Source of the DNA: Io17-Chloro-G2 sp965226825 | Lineage (GTDB): Bacteria > Chloroflexota > Dehalococcoidia > Lucifugimonadales > UBA3495 | Length of the DNA: 64,000 nt | Assembly: GCA_965226825.1 (NCBI GenBank) | Contig: CBDDED010000003.1 | Coordinates: 3,100,001 to 3,164,000 of the forward strand | Reading direction: 5' to 3' | In this document: positions 52,527 to 61,449 of the stretch, in pieces | How the letters are laid out: each line of letters starts with the position of its first letter | Position numbering within the stretch: the first letter of the stretch is position 1 | Made by a program: the position numbers and the translations under genes | The notes under the pieces: model-generated | What the model saw: the letters and a program-made list of their open reading frames with translations, nothing else | Databases searched by the model: none | What the model was told of the DNA's origin: nothing

Positions 52527-52612
52527 TGCGGCTGGAATTTGACTATGCCCCAACCCTGGCCGAGCCGCCAAGCCCGTCTACCAAGCCCATCTGATTTAAA
52601 AGGATTGGACAC

Positions 52613-53599
52613 ATGACCGGTCCCGAAGGATTAGTCCTCTCGTGCCACGACTCGCTGATCAAGTGTTTGCAAGCGGTGGTTGACCACTGTCCCAACTTGC
52701 CCGCCGCGGCCCCGTTGGTCCAACGTTTGGGCGATTTGGTTCCGGCGCACCAGGCAACCCTGTCTCCGCCATTTTCCCCACCCACCGACCCCCCGGCCCT
52801 GGAAGAAATCCTGGCCCTGCTGGCTAACGCCCAAAGTCAGTTGCGCACGTTGCATCGGGCCGGGTCCGCCAACCCGGTGGGCGCCGAGCAGTATCAGGCA
52901 TTGTCGGAAACGATGGACGCCCTGTCCTCCGCGCTTGGTAGCGAAGTTCGGGCTCGCCAGGCCGGCCGGGTCCGCGGCCTGTACGTCATCATTGACCCGG
53001 AAGTGACCGGCGGCCGTGAGCCCCTGGAAATCGCCAGGGCGTCGGTCCGCGGCGGGGCCAGAATGCTCCAACTGCGGGACAAACTGCGCGACAAGGGCGA
53101 GATATTACCCCTGGCCAGGGACATCCAAGAACTATGCCTGGCCAACGACGTGCTACTGATCATCAACGACCACGTGGACCTGGCCGCAGCGGTGGGTTCC
53201 GGTGGCGTCCACGTCGGGCAGACTGACTTGCCTGTCACCGAGGCCCGCAAGGTGTTGGCGCCCCACCAGGTGTTGGGCCGTTCCAACCGGGAGATCGATC
53301 TCATCATCCAGTCCCAGGAAATGGGAGCCGACCACGTGGCCTTTGGCGCCATCTACCCGAGCACCACCAAAGGCGGAGGCAGGGGCCCCCAGGGCATTGA
53401 GCCGCTGCGCCGGGCCCGGGAAGCCGCCAAGGTCCCCCTGGTGGCCATCGGGGGCATCAATGCCGGCAATGCCGCGCCCGTGGTTGAAGCCGGGGCCGAC
53501 GCCATTTGCGTCACCGCCGCAGTGGCCTCCGCGCCGGAGCCGGAAGCCGCGGCGGAACGCCTGGTCAACGTTATCCGCCAAGCTGGAGGCCGGGTGTAA
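52613..53599 (+). CDS. thiE: Thiamine-phosphate synthase with N-terminal helical extension
   Basis: The C-terminal 205 residues are ThiE, which joins the pyrimidine and thiazole halves of thiamine: GLYVIIDPEV, MLQLRDKLRDKGE, LLIINDHVDLAAAVGSGG, VHVGQTDLPV, VAFGAIYPSTTKGGG and LVAIGGINAGNA. The first ~120 residues are an additional helical, Leu/Ala-rich domain with two Cys and one His near the start (CHDSLIKCLQAVVDHC), unrelated to ThiE; it may be regulatory. The 328-residue total is about 110 longer than normal ThiE. Its stop overlaps the translin-like gene start by one base. Confidence 0.92.
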   Translation: MTGPEGLVLSCHDSLIKCLQAVVDHCPNLPAAAPLVQRLGDLVPAHQATLSPPFSPPTDPPALEEILALLANAQSQLRTLHRAGSANPVGAEQYQALSETMDALSSALGSEVRARQAGRVRGLYVIIDPEVTGGREPLEIARASVRGGARMLQLRDKLRDKGEILPLARDIQELCLANDVLLIINDHVDLAAAVGSGGVHVGQTDLPVTEARKVLAPHQVLGRSNREIDLIIQSQEMGADHVAFGAIYPSTTKGGGRGPQGIEPLRRAREAAKVPLVAIGGINAGNAAPVVEAGADAICVTAAVASAPEPEAAAERLVNVIRQAGGRV

Positions 53600-54252
53600 T
53601 GCCAACTCCATACAGCGACGACCTGGCCGACATCGCAGCCCGGGCCCGTGAACACCTGGAACTCCGCAACCGGGCCCGCGAGCAGGCGCTCCCCATATCC
53701 CGGGAAGTGGTCAGGTTGTCGGCCAACGCCATTCGAGCGGTGCACCGGGGTGATTTTCAAGAGGCACAAAGCCTTCTGGGACGGGCGGATGAGAGGCTCA
53801 AAGAGACGGCCAACATCCGGGAAGAGGCCCCGGAGATCTATTACGCCGGTTTCCTAAATGACGCCCGTAAGGAGTTCAGCGAGGCCCACGTCACCCTGGC
53901 CGTGCTTTCCGGCCAAAAAATTCCCCAACCCGCCGACCTCGGCGTGGAGCCTTCGACGTTTCTCAATGGGATGGCCGAAGTGATCGGGGAGTTGCGCCGG
54001 TACATCCTTGATGCGCTGCGGCAGGACACGGTGGACCGCTGCCAGGAATTCATGGGCGTCATGGACGAGATCTACGGCATTCTGGTCACCATCGACTACC
54101 CGGAGGCGGTCACCGGCGGCCTGCGCCGCAGCACTGATCAGATGCGCGGCGTATTGGAGCGTACCCGCGGCGACCTGACCATGGCCCTCAGGCAGCACCG
54201 GCTGGAGGCCCAGTTGGCCCGGTGGGAAGGCCGCCAGGCCAACCCGGACTGA
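53599..54252 (+). CDS. Translin-family protein
   Basis: A 217-residue all-helical protein. NAIRAVHRGDFQEAQSLLGR, FLNDARKEFSEAHVTLAVL, TFLNGMAEVIGELRRYILDAL, GVMDEIYGILVTIDYPEAV and GLRRSTDQMRGVLERTRGDL reproduce the translin fold pattern, which in eukaryotes binds RNA or single-stranded DNA and, with TRAX, cuts RNA. Acidic residues typical of TRAX may be present in EAPEIYYAG. It is coupled to thiE (TAATG). Role in bacteria is not established. Confidence 0.85.
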   Translation: MPTPYSDDLADIAARAREHLELRNRAREQALPISREVVRLSANAIRAVHRGDFQEAQSLLGRADERLKETANIREEAPEIYYAGFLNDARKEFSEAHVTLAVLSGQKIPQPADLGVEPSTFLNGMAEVIGELRRYILDALRQDTVDRCQEFMGVMDEIYGILVTIDYPEAVTGGLRRSTDQMRGVLERTRGDLTMALRQHRLEAQLARWEGRQANPD

Positions 54253-54344
54253 GACCGTCACCCTCTTACGGGCTCAACGTCCGCCGCTAGCGTCTCCCCA
54301 ACTTACCCGGACTAGACCACCGTAGCCGAATGGAGGATTGCAAC

Positions 54345-55160
54345 ATGGCGGGGGTCAAAATTAGCTTTCTCGGCACCGGAGCCGGCGCCTCGATACACGC
54401 GGCCCACACTGCGATTGTGCTGGATAGCCCCGACGGGACCAAGGTGTTGCTGGACGCCAGTTCCGGCAACTCGGTCTTTCGCAACTCGGCTTCAATCGGC
54501 ATGGCTCCCGAACAATTCCGCCACGTGCTGCTTTCCCACGACCACGCCGACCACATGCTGGGATTGCCCTTGATTCAACTGGTCCACTCCAGGGCCGACC
54601 CCGACGGGCCGCCACTGGAGGTCCACAGCGGTCCTTCTACCCTCGAAAACGTACGGTTACTATGCCGCGCCGCAACCCCGGAACTCTCCATAAACGGCGA
54701 AGGCGCCACCAACCGCCGGGACCAAAGGGTCTACAAGTGGCATCCCAGCGTTGCCGGCCAAACCGCCCAATTGGGCCCCGCCACCAAAGCCGCCTGCTTT
54801 CCGGTAGACCACATCCCGGGGTCAATAGGCTGGCGAGTGGACTGTGACGGCATTCCCGTGGTGTTTTCCGGGGACACGGTTTTCAGCCCCAGCCTCGTAG
54901 AGGCGGCAATGGGCGCAAGGGTGTTGATCCACGAAGCCTTTGGGACCGAAGAGGACCGGGAGCGGGCGGATGAAGCGGCCCATTCCGTGGCCGGGGACGT
55001 CGGGAAGGCCGCCAGCCAGGCCGGTGTTGGGGAGCTGATCCTTACCCACCTGACCGGCCGGTACCACGAAAATCCCGAGCCCTTGTTGGACGAGGTCCGC
55101 CGGTATTACAACGGCCCCGTATCCGTGGCCCATGACCTTTACCAGGTCGAGATTAGCTGA
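54345..55160 (+). CDS. MBL-fold metallohydrolase, RNase Z-like
   Basis: A 271-residue metallo-beta-lactamase-fold protein. Metal ligands are SHDHADHMLGL (HxHxDH), the His in FPVDHIPGSIG, the Asp in FSGDTVFS and the His in LTHLTGRYHENP. The last motif and the N-terminal FLGTGAGASIHAAHTA are those of RNase Z / arylsulfatase-like enzymes, which process tRNA 3' ends or hydrolyse sulfates. The exosite arm of canonical RNase Z is not obvious, so tRNA processing is only possible. GGAGG 7 nt before ATG 54345 decides the start. Confidence 0.85.
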   Translation: MAGVKISFLGTGAGASIHAAHTAIVLDSPDGTKVLLDASSGNSVFRNSASIGMAPEQFRHVLLSHDHADHMLGLPLIQLVHSRADPDGPPLEVHSGPSTLENVRLLCRAATPELSINGEGATNRRDQRVYKWHPSVAGQTAQLGPATKAACFPVDHIPGSIGWRVDCDGIPVVFSGDTVFSPSLVEAAMGARVLIHEAFGTEEDRERADEAAHSVAGDVGKAASQAGVGELILTHLTGRYHENPEPLLDEVRRYYNGPVSVAHDLYQVEIS

Positions 55161-55214
55161 CTAAATCCCCAGGCAGCAGAACCCGAGGGCGCTCCCGTTG
55201 AATCCCGAGTGCCA

Positions 55215-55643
55215 TCACACTTTATCCTGGAAGCGGACCACGAAGCCAGCCTCACCCAGTGGAGCGCCGTCCAACAGAATAGCCGCCACGTGTTCTCCCT
55301 CAGCCTGGACGGGTATTCGAAAAACCTTGATCCACCGTTGAAACAGAATGCCTTCCTCCCACTCTATCTGCTCCGGAGGTGTGGGATCCAATGGGGCGCC
55401 CGGCGCCTTTATCGCTACCAACAGGCGGTGCGGGCCGGGGGCAACTCCCCCAATGCAAAGGACCAGGTTGACGTCCACCTCCGCCAAAACCGGGTTGGGC
55501 GGGTCCTGTTCTACCGAATCCGGTTTTGGAAGGTCCACCAGGTCGATGACGCCTTTCAGCACTAGGTCATCGTCAGGTGTTTCCTCGGTGTCGCGGCAGA
55601 AGAGGGCGTATTTCAGGTAGGGCTTGCGTTCTTGATCTGACAA
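55215..55643 (-). CDS. Conserved hypothetical protein, DUF6941-like
   Basis: A 142-residue protein. KYALFCRDTEETPDDDLVLKG at the N-terminus, VDVNLVLCIGGVAPGPHRL in the middle and RIPVQAEGEHVAAILLDG followed by LGEAGFVV near the end are strand-rich and resemble the DUF6941 type of beta-sandwich proteins. TTG 55643 seems the only start. No signal peptide. Function unknown, and the neighbours do not suggest one. Confidence 0.65.
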   Translation of the reverse strand: MSDQERKPYLKYALFCRDTEETPDDDLVLKGVIDLVDLPKPDSVEQDPPNPVLAEVDVNLVLCIGGVAPGPHRLLVAIKAPGAPLDPTPPEQIEWEEGILFQRWIKVFRIPVQAEGEHVAAILLDGAPLGEAGFVVRFQDKV

Positions 55644-55924
55644 ATAGGATTGAAGACCTTTCTATGCTATCCGGAGCCGCCTTTATCTGGGCCATCCAAT
55701 TCTAGCACGGGGTTCAGGCCGGGCAAACAACGCCCGCTGGCGCGCCCAGGGCAATCGCATCTTAATTCTTGACCGCATCCTTCAAACGTGACTCCTCGCA
55801 AAATCCGGAGTTGACGAGCACCAGGAACACGGCATTGCGACCTCTGTTAACGCTGAGCCCGGATAAGATGCGATTGACCTCCTCCGGCGTACAGAGCCTT
55901 GCCAGCAGTCATTGAATCTCCCCC

Positions 55925-56255
55925 ACCCCCCGTATTCTCTCGCAGTGGGAATCCAGAGCCCTTTCGATGCGCCAACACGGATACGGCAACGAAGAAACGA
56001 CCGTCATTCTCACCGCAGTGGGAATCCAGAGCCCTTCCGATGCGCCAACACGGTAACGGCAACGAAGAAACGACCGTCATTCTCACCGCAGTGGGAATCC
56101 AGAGCCCTTTCGATGCGCTAACACGGTCATGGCAACGAAGATTCCACAAGGCGGCGGACCGGCCTTCCCACTTGGACGATTCCTCAGGACCCGCACCAGG
56201 CTCAATGTCAGAATTGGCTCTGGATTCCCGCTGCGACGCGTATGACAGGAGACAA
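55925..56255. repeat. Palindromic dispersed element, copy 5, with tandemly repeated left arm
   Basis: Three left arms follow each other at an exact 73-bp period (GCAGTGGGAATCC begins at 55942, 56015 and 56088); each unit includes the arm plus GATGCGCCAACACGG and AACGAAGAAACGACC. One right arm ends the element at about 56215-56255. It fills much of the 55644-56395 gap; the rest (55644-55920) shows nothing recognisable. Confidence 0.85.
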
Positions 56256-56395
56256 CCAAAAGACCCCGGAACCGCCGTTTCTCCCCTACTCATCACCCTA
56301 TGGATGTGGTACTTTGGCTTGGTTCGGGCGGCCCGAGTTTGGGCTCAAGTTTGGCGTTTCCAGCCGCAATATCATCGTGTTAAGTGAGGTTATCT

Positions 56396-57496
56396 ATGAA
56401 AGGCCGAGTCGTTGCGTGTAAAGAGTACGGCAAACCCTTCGAAATTGAAGAATTCGACGTGCCTGCCCCCCAACCCGGAGCGGTGCTGTTGAGGATGACC
56501 CAGGCGGGTATTTGCGGCTCTGATCTCCACGTTTGGCGGGGAGACCAGGTCGGCGTCCCGCTTCCTCCAACCGGCCGCGTGATGGGCCACGAAGGCACCG
56601 GCGTTGTTGAATCCCTGGGCGAGGGCGTCAGCACCGATTCGCTGGGAACCCCGATAAAGGAAGGGGACCGGATCATCTATGCCGCCGTGTTCCCTTGTTA
56701 CCGGTGCCACATGTGCCTGAAAGGCGACACCAATTGGTGCGTCAATCGGGGATACGCCCCGGCGTCGGTCTGGCCCTATTTCACCGGCACTTACGCCGAC
56801 TTCTTGTACTTGCCGCCGAGGCATCCGTTGTTTCGGGCGCCCGATGAGTTGGACGACGACCTGCTGGGCCCGGTGAACTGTGCAATGGGTACCGTGACCA
56901 CCGGGTTGATGCGCGCCGGATTGAGGGAAGGCCAGTATGTTGTGATCCAGGGCGCCGGCGGGCTGGGGCTCAACGCCACCGCCATGGCCAAGGACATGGG
57001 TGCCGACCGGGTCATCGTGCTGGACCGTCTGGAAAACCGCCTGCAACTGGCGGAGGAGTTCGGGGCCGACTACACCATCAACATCGAGGAGTTCAACACC
57101 GTCGAAACCCGGGTGCAGCGGGTCAGGGAACTGACCGGCGGGCGAGGGGCCGACGTGGTCATGGAATTGGTAGGACGGGCCGAGTTGCTAGCTGAAGGCA
57201 TCGACATGCTGAGCAACGGCGGCACCTTTGTGGAAATCGGAGACATAGTTCGAGGCAGGGAGGTCTCCATTGACCCCTCCAAACTGCTGGGCGGCAAGAA
57301 TATCATGGGTTCCCTCATGTACCGGCCCGATCTGCTGCCCACCCTGCTCAGCTTCCTGGTGCGGAACCAGCACAAGCTGCCGTTCCACAAGTTGGTCTCC
57401 CACAAATTCCCGTTGGCCCAGGTAAACGAAGCCTTCCCCCAAGCCGAATGGAGCCAGCGCCAAACCCAAATCACCCGGGCCATGTTGGTCCCGTAG
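56396..57496 (+). CDS. Zinc-binding alcohol dehydrogenase family protein
   Basis: A 366-residue medium-chain dehydrogenase. Catalytic zinc: Cys in AGICGSDLHVW and His in GHEGTGVVES. Structural zinc: CYRCHMCLKGDTNWC. The cofactor loop is VIQGAGGLGLNATAMAK with an Asp (VLDRLENR) favouring NAD. It resembles sorbitol/threonine dehydrogenase-type enzymes and is only distantly related to the one at 31412-32494. GAGG precedes ATG 56396. Substrate unknown. Confidence 0.9.
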   Translation: MKGRVVACKEYGKPFEIEEFDVPAPQPGAVLLRMTQAGICGSDLHVWRGDQVGVPLPPTGRVMGHEGTGVVESLGEGVSTDSLGTPIKEGDRIIYAAVFPCYRCHMCLKGDTNWCVNRGYAPASVWPYFTGTYADFLYLPPRHPLFRAPDELDDDLLGPVNCAMGTVTTGLMRAGLREGQYVVIQGAGGLGLNATAMAKDMGADRVIVLDRLENRLQLAEEFGADYTINIEEFNTVETRVQRVRELTGGRGADVVMELVGRAELLAEGIDMLSNGGTFVEIGDIVRGREVSIDPSKLLGGKNIMGSLMYRPDLLPTLLSFLVRNQHKLPFHKLVSHKFPLAQVNEAFPQAEWSQRQTQITRAMLVP

Positions 57497-57571
57497 GGGG
57501 CATGGTTTGATTCCCTGCTACTGCCCCGCCGTCGCTGCCACCCGGCCCTCCGGCCGAAATGTAGTACGATA

Positions 57572-57853
57572 TTGATACAAAGTTTTCGGGACCGTGATGC
57601 TGAGAGGTTATTTGAGGGTGAGGTGGTGCGGCGGTTCCAGGGAATTGCTCGCCAAACGCTGTTGCGTCTCCAGATTCTGGATGATGCAGGCTCACTGGCA
57701 CAGCTATCGAACAGACCAGGAAATAGGTTGGAAACCCTTTCGGGAGACCGGCGAGGGCAATATAGCATTCGAATCAACCGGCAGTGGCGCATTTGTTTCC
57801 GGTGGCTGAATGGCGCCCCTCACGAAGTTGAGGTTGTTGACTATCATGGTTGA
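57572..57853 (+). CDS. HigB-type RelE-family toxin
   Basis: A 93-residue RelE-fold protein: SFRDRDAERLFEGE, FQGIARQTLLRLQILDDAG, LETLSGDRRGQYSIRINRQW and RICFRWLNGAPHEVEVVDYH match HigB of the graT/higB group, a ribosome-dependent mRNase. The toxin precedes the antitoxin, which is typical for HigBA. TTG 57572 is the likely start. It overlaps the antitoxin gene by 8 bp. Confidence 0.92.
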   Translation: MIQSFRDRDAERLFEGEVVRRFQGIARQTLLRLQILDDAGSLAQLSNRPGNRLETLSGDRRGQYSIRINRQWRICFRWLNGAPHEVEVVDYHG

Positions 57854-58193
57854 AGAGTTACACAGGCCTCCCAAGAACGGCATGGCCCCAATCCATCCCG
57901 GCGAGATCCTTGCCGAGGACCTCGAGGAGTTGGGCCTTACCGCGGAAGAGTTTGACAAAATCCTTGCGGTCACGCCCGGAACCGTCTGCGCGATTCTGGA
58001 AGGACGAAGAAGTATCGACGCCGAGTTCGCATTGCGCCTGTCCCGCTATCTAGGCGCGGGGGCGAGGCTCTGGATGAACCTCCAGGTCTCTCATGACTTG
58101 AAGGTAGCGATGCGAGACATGGGCCATCAAATTAAGCAACAGGTCCAACCCCGCCCCGACATGCCAATGATGCCTGAGGACTGGCCTGAGTGA
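57846..58193 (+). CDS. HigA-type XRE-family antitoxin
   Basis: A 115-residue helix-turn-helix protein: HPGEILAEDLEELGLTAEEF opens the domain and ILAVTPGTVCAILEGRRSID is the recognition part, with RLSRYLGAGARLWMNLQ the conserved HigA end. It neutralises HigB and probably represses the pair. ATG 57846 overlaps the toxin stop. Confidence 0.93.
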   Translation: MVEELHRPPKNGMAPIHPGEILAEDLEELGLTAEEFDKILAVTPGTVCAILEGRRSIDAEFALRLSRYLGAGARLWMNLQVSHDLKVAMRDMGHQIKQQVQPRPDMPMMPEDWPE

Positions 58194-58231
58194 CTCCCAT
58201 ACGATGGGGACTCCTCCAAGTGTCAGCTAAA

Positions 58232-58255
58232 GGCACCGGAGTGAAAGCCGGTGCC
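58232..58255. terminator. Terminator-like hairpin between higA and the restriction gene
   Basis: GGCACCGG (58232-58239) and CCGGTGCC (58248-58255), perfect 8-bp stem with an 8-nt loop between convergent genes; no T run. Confidence 0.5.
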
Positions 58256-58284
58256 CCTCTGAGGCTAATCGAGAGGGCAAGCAA

Positions 58285-60057
58285 TTAGATGCCAACTGCA
58301 TGAGGCCATATTTTAAGAATTTGCTCCACCAATTTAGTACTCCGCGCACGGATGGCGTCCTCGTCCCAAATTTCCGGCACATCTTCGAGAAGCCTTTTGT
58401 TTAAGAATAGGCTACTGTGGGCGCTTAAATGGACTCTTTTCTCGACCCAGGGACCGTTAGATATTGATGAATTCAGCTTTTGGGTCACCAGTGTTAGATT
58501 ACCTATCTCCTTGACGGCCTGACCTCTTTCCCATTTCCGGTCCTGGTCGCTCTTCTCATCATCGGCCAAGGGCCAGTGCAATTCCCATCCTTGGGGCATT
58601 ATGTGCTCCAAAGTTAAATTTTCCGTGCTTCCCAAGTCTTCTGCTAGGTCGCCACGTAGACTAATTTCGATGGCCTCCATTACCATTCGCTGGCGAATTG
58701 CATTTCCACCAAGTGGATTGCCTATCAATTTTTCCCGGATAGTCCTGTCATTAGGCCATATTCGTGTGTCAGTATCACCCTTCTTCAAATGGTCTATTAG
58801 AATTGAATCAGCTTCGCTAGCTTCATCGAGAATCGAAAGCAGCTCTTGAAAATATCTATTCAGCCCCATTGATCCTAGGCCGCATAACATTCTTCTTACA
58901 AGAAAGCTTTCTAGGGCTGCATGCACTCGCGCCTTTTTCATTGCAGGAACGTTTGAAGTGTGCAGCCACAAGAGAACAGGGGTAACACTTCCAATTTCTA
59001 TTGCCTTCACTCTCTTGAGGAACCTACTCATTTCTGGCAACGAGTCTTCCTCGATATCTCTATAGAATACCCCGGAGTGTTTTATTTCTTCTGCCACCTC
59101 CTTTATGAAGGTGTTCTTGTAAGATTCAGATTCCAAGAGAGTGCGGAAGTCCGAGGCTACCCTTTCGGAAATGACTTCTCCCCTTTTTTTCATTACCATC
59201 CAGTAGTTTAGAAATCTGTCATTCTGGGTTCGGTTCAGCCGACCCTCTCTCGTCATCTGACGCCACCATTCGTCTTCAAACATCCCCCACAGATCTCTGG
59301 CTTTATCGGCATCATCTACAACATTAGCCTTGTACATGACGGTATTCTTAATGCGGTCCGACTGAGTTAGCGGTTCTCCACGTTCATTGAGAGTCTCAAA
59401 GATGATGTGAGGTTGCTCCCCCTCATCTAAATCAATGGCTGCTATTTGAACTCGTTCCGTCAATACATGCTCAAGAGTGTCTGCTTGCTCACTCCAAGGC
59501 ACGGCGGCATCGTTTAGCCATTCGATCACCTGTCCCTTGAAGAAGTCAAACGCCTCTATGATCATTGAGGGTGGACGCGGACCTGCACCTAACAGATTCC
59601 TCATCACTAATTGGAAGGCATTTTGGTCGTTGATATTGGACTGCCGGATTTTCGTGTCGTTACTGGGGTCAGACCCTAGATTACTCTCGTCGTTTTTTGT
59701 AAGTTTTCGAAGTCTCGCCGCCCTTGCCGTGTCGTTTCTGGTCAGGAAGGCTTCTTCCGCCGCCTTTATTAGCAACTGGAGGCTTGTTAGTCTTTGCTGA
59801 CCGTCAACGACGATTCTTTTTTGCACCTCTCCAGTAAGACTAGTCTGCGGGAAAAGAACAATTGCTCCTAAGAAATGAGGGGGCACTTCACCTCCTCCGG
59901 TTAGCCGATATCTCTCGGCTCTCTGAGATATGTCAAGCCACAGGGGCAGCCATTGAGAATCTCTCCTCCAAGCGTATGGGCGTTGAAATTGTGGGATTCG
60001 ATAGGACACGGGCGCATTGAATAGGGTTTCCAGATTGGTGATGCTTGCGCTCAACAT
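58285..60057 (-). CDS. DUF262/DUF1524 GmrSD-type restriction protein
   Basis: A 590-residue fusion. The N-terminal DUF262 domain has IPQFQRPYAWRRDSQW and IVVDGQQRLTSLQLLIKAA, a ParB-like NTPase site; HIIFETLNERGEPLTQSDR follows. The C-terminal DUF1524 domain is an HNH-like nuclease with NLTLEHIMPQGW and GNLTLVTQKLNSSISN. GmrSD enzymes restrict phage DNA with modified cytosines. The gene is visibly lower in GC and uses more A/T-ending codons than its neighbours, indicating recent acquisition. AAGGTG before ATG 60057 sets the start. Confidence 0.92.
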   Translation of the reverse strand: MLSASITNLETLFNAPVSYRIPQFQRPYAWRRDSQWLPLWLDISQRAERYRLTGGGEVPPHFLGAIVLFPQTSLTGEVQKRIVVDGQQRLTSLQLLIKAAEEAFLTRNDTARAARLRKLTKNDESNLGSDPSNDTKIRQSNINDQNAFQLVMRNLLGAGPRPPSMIIEAFDFFKGQVIEWLNDAAVPWSEQADTLEHVLTERVQIAAIDLDEGEQPHIIFETLNERGEPLTQSDRIKNTVMYKANVVDDADKARDLWGMFEDEWWRQMTREGRLNRTQNDRFLNYWMVMKKRGEVISERVASDFRTLLESESYKNTFIKEVAEEIKHSGVFYRDIEEDSLPEMSRFLKRVKAIEIGSVTPVLLWLHTSNVPAMKKARVHAALESFLVRRMLCGLGSMGLNRYFQELLSILDEASEADSILIDHLKKGDTDTRIWPNDRTIREKLIGNPLGGNAIRQRMVMEAIEISLRGDLAEDLGSTENLTLEHIMPQGWELHWPLADDEKSDQDRKWERGQAVKEIGNLTLVTQKLNSSISNGPWVEKRVHLSAHSSLFLNKRLLEDVPEIWDEDAIRARSTKLVEQILKIWPHAVGI

Positions 60058-60198
60058 TAATTTGTCACCTTTTTCCAAGGATGGACTGTGTCATCCAAGT
60101 ATTGTATCCGCTCCCCTGAGAGGCACGGCAGCTACTATAAGGTAAGCCATGAGTCAACGGAAGCCGGCCCGGGGCGGGGCGGTAAGCGCCCGGGTCTG

Positions 60199-60207
60199 TG
60201 CTAGAAT
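60199..60207 (+). promoter_or_regulatory. Extended -10 promoter candidate
   Basis: TG-C-TAGAAT, 32 nt before the ATG of the luciferase-like gene at 60240. Confidence 0.5.
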
Positions 60208-60239
60208 GCCGGAAACTCTGCTAATAGGAAGTGGACGCG

Positions 60240-61310
60240 ATGAAATTCGGCCTGATGTACGAAATACAGATTCCTGAACCCCACTATCCCGGCGTGGAAC
60301 AGGAGCGTTACAAACAAATCATGGCCCAGGTGGAATTGGCCGATGAGGAAGGGTTCGACTACTTCTGGACCGTGGAGCACCACTTCCTAAACGAATTCTC
60401 CCACTGCTCGGCTCCCGAGGTGCTGTACGGAGCCCTGTCCCAGCGCACCCGCCGCATCCGCATAGGCCACGCAGTGGCGTTGCTGCCCGGCCAGTACAAC
60501 CACCCCGTCCGCGTGGCCGAACGCGCCGCGGTGCTGGACATCCTCAGCGACGGTCGCATGGACCTGGGAACCGGCCGTTCCACCACGCTGATTGAGATGG
60601 ACGGTTTCGAGGTGGATCCCGCCGACACCAAGGCCCAGTGGGAAGAGGCAATCTCCATGATTCCCCGGATGTGGACCGAAGATACCTTTGCTCACGAAGG
60701 CCGGTTCTACTCCATACCGCCCCGCAAGGTTATTCCCAAGCCGGTCCAAACCCCTCATCCGCCTCTTTGGGTGGCCTGCAGCCAACCCGACAGTTTCCGC
60801 GCCGCCGGCGAGATGGGGCTGGGAGTGCTCTGTTTCAATCTGGCGGGTTACGACCAGATGGCCGAGCGGGTGCAGGCATATCGGGAAGCCATCAAGCACG
60901 CCAAGCCGGTGGGCAAGTTCGTGAACAACCAGGTGGCCGCCCTGTGTCTGGTCCACTGTGCCGAAGACGACGAGGAGGCGCGCCGGGCCGCGGCTCCCGA
61001 GGGCGTCTGGTTTGTAAACAAAGCTGAGGAACTCTACCAGCCCTGGCAGGGCCGGGAAGTGCCTCAATCCTATCAGCACGCTGTCTCCGCAGTGCAGACC
61101 GAACGCGCCGACAAGACCGCCGAAGACCACCTGGCTTCGGGCGCATTTGCCATGGGTAATCCAGACACGGTTATCAAGGTCCTGGACAAGTACAGGGAAG
61201 CGGGCGTAGACCAGGTCTTGTGTTTCATGCAAATGGGGAACCTGGCCCACTCTCGCATCATGGACTCCATCAAGCTGGTCGGCCGCCACGTAATACCCTA
61301 TTTCCGTTAA
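60240..61310 (+). CDS. LLM-class flavin-dependent oxidoreductase
   Basis: A 356-residue luciferase-like enzyme, third of this superfamily in the window. FDYFWTVEHHFLNEFS near residue 42, HAVALLPGQYNHPVRVAERA near 79, LDILSDGRMDLGTGRST near 101 and HPPLWVACSQPDS near 177 are the family landmarks. The VEHHF signature and its length resemble the 25147 enzyme more than the F420-type one at 29294. AGGAAG precedes ATG. Substrate unknown. Confidence 0.9.
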   Translation: MKFGLMYEIQIPEPHYPGVEQERYKQIMAQVELADEEGFDYFWTVEHHFLNEFSHCSAPEVLYGALSQRTRRIRIGHAVALLPGQYNHPVRVAERAAVLDILSDGRMDLGTGRSTTLIEMDGFEVDPADTKAQWEEAISMIPRMWTEDTFAHEGRFYSIPPRKVIPKPVQTPHPPLWVACSQPDSFRAAGEMGLGVLCFNLAGYDQMAERVQAYREAIKHAKPVGKFVNNQVAALCLVHCAEDDEEARRAAAPEGVWFVNKAEELYQPWQGREVPQSYQHAVSAVQTERADKTAEDHLASGAFAMGNPDTVIKVLDKYREAGVDQVLCFMQMGNLAHSRIMDSIKLVGRHVIPYFR

Positions 61311-61449
61311 GTCTCCAGGAATTGTGACCCCGTCTTGCTGCAGGACTGTCGCGGATTGGTCAGCTTGCGGTTTTACACTGGGAGCCGCGGCGCATTCAGC
61401 GATCGATCAGGATTTCAGAGGTGGATAGTCAGAGGTAAGGAGTAAGGCC

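Noticed and set aside
52400..52612. TPP riboswitch upstream of thiE
   Set aside because: No CTGAGA plus ACCTGA-type core in the 240 bp between polA and thiE.
55931..56130. CRISPR array suggested by the regular 73-bp spacing
   Set aside because: The whole 73-bp unit is repeated, so there are no unique spacers, and the repeat is the arm of a palindromic element found elsewhere. No cas genes are present.
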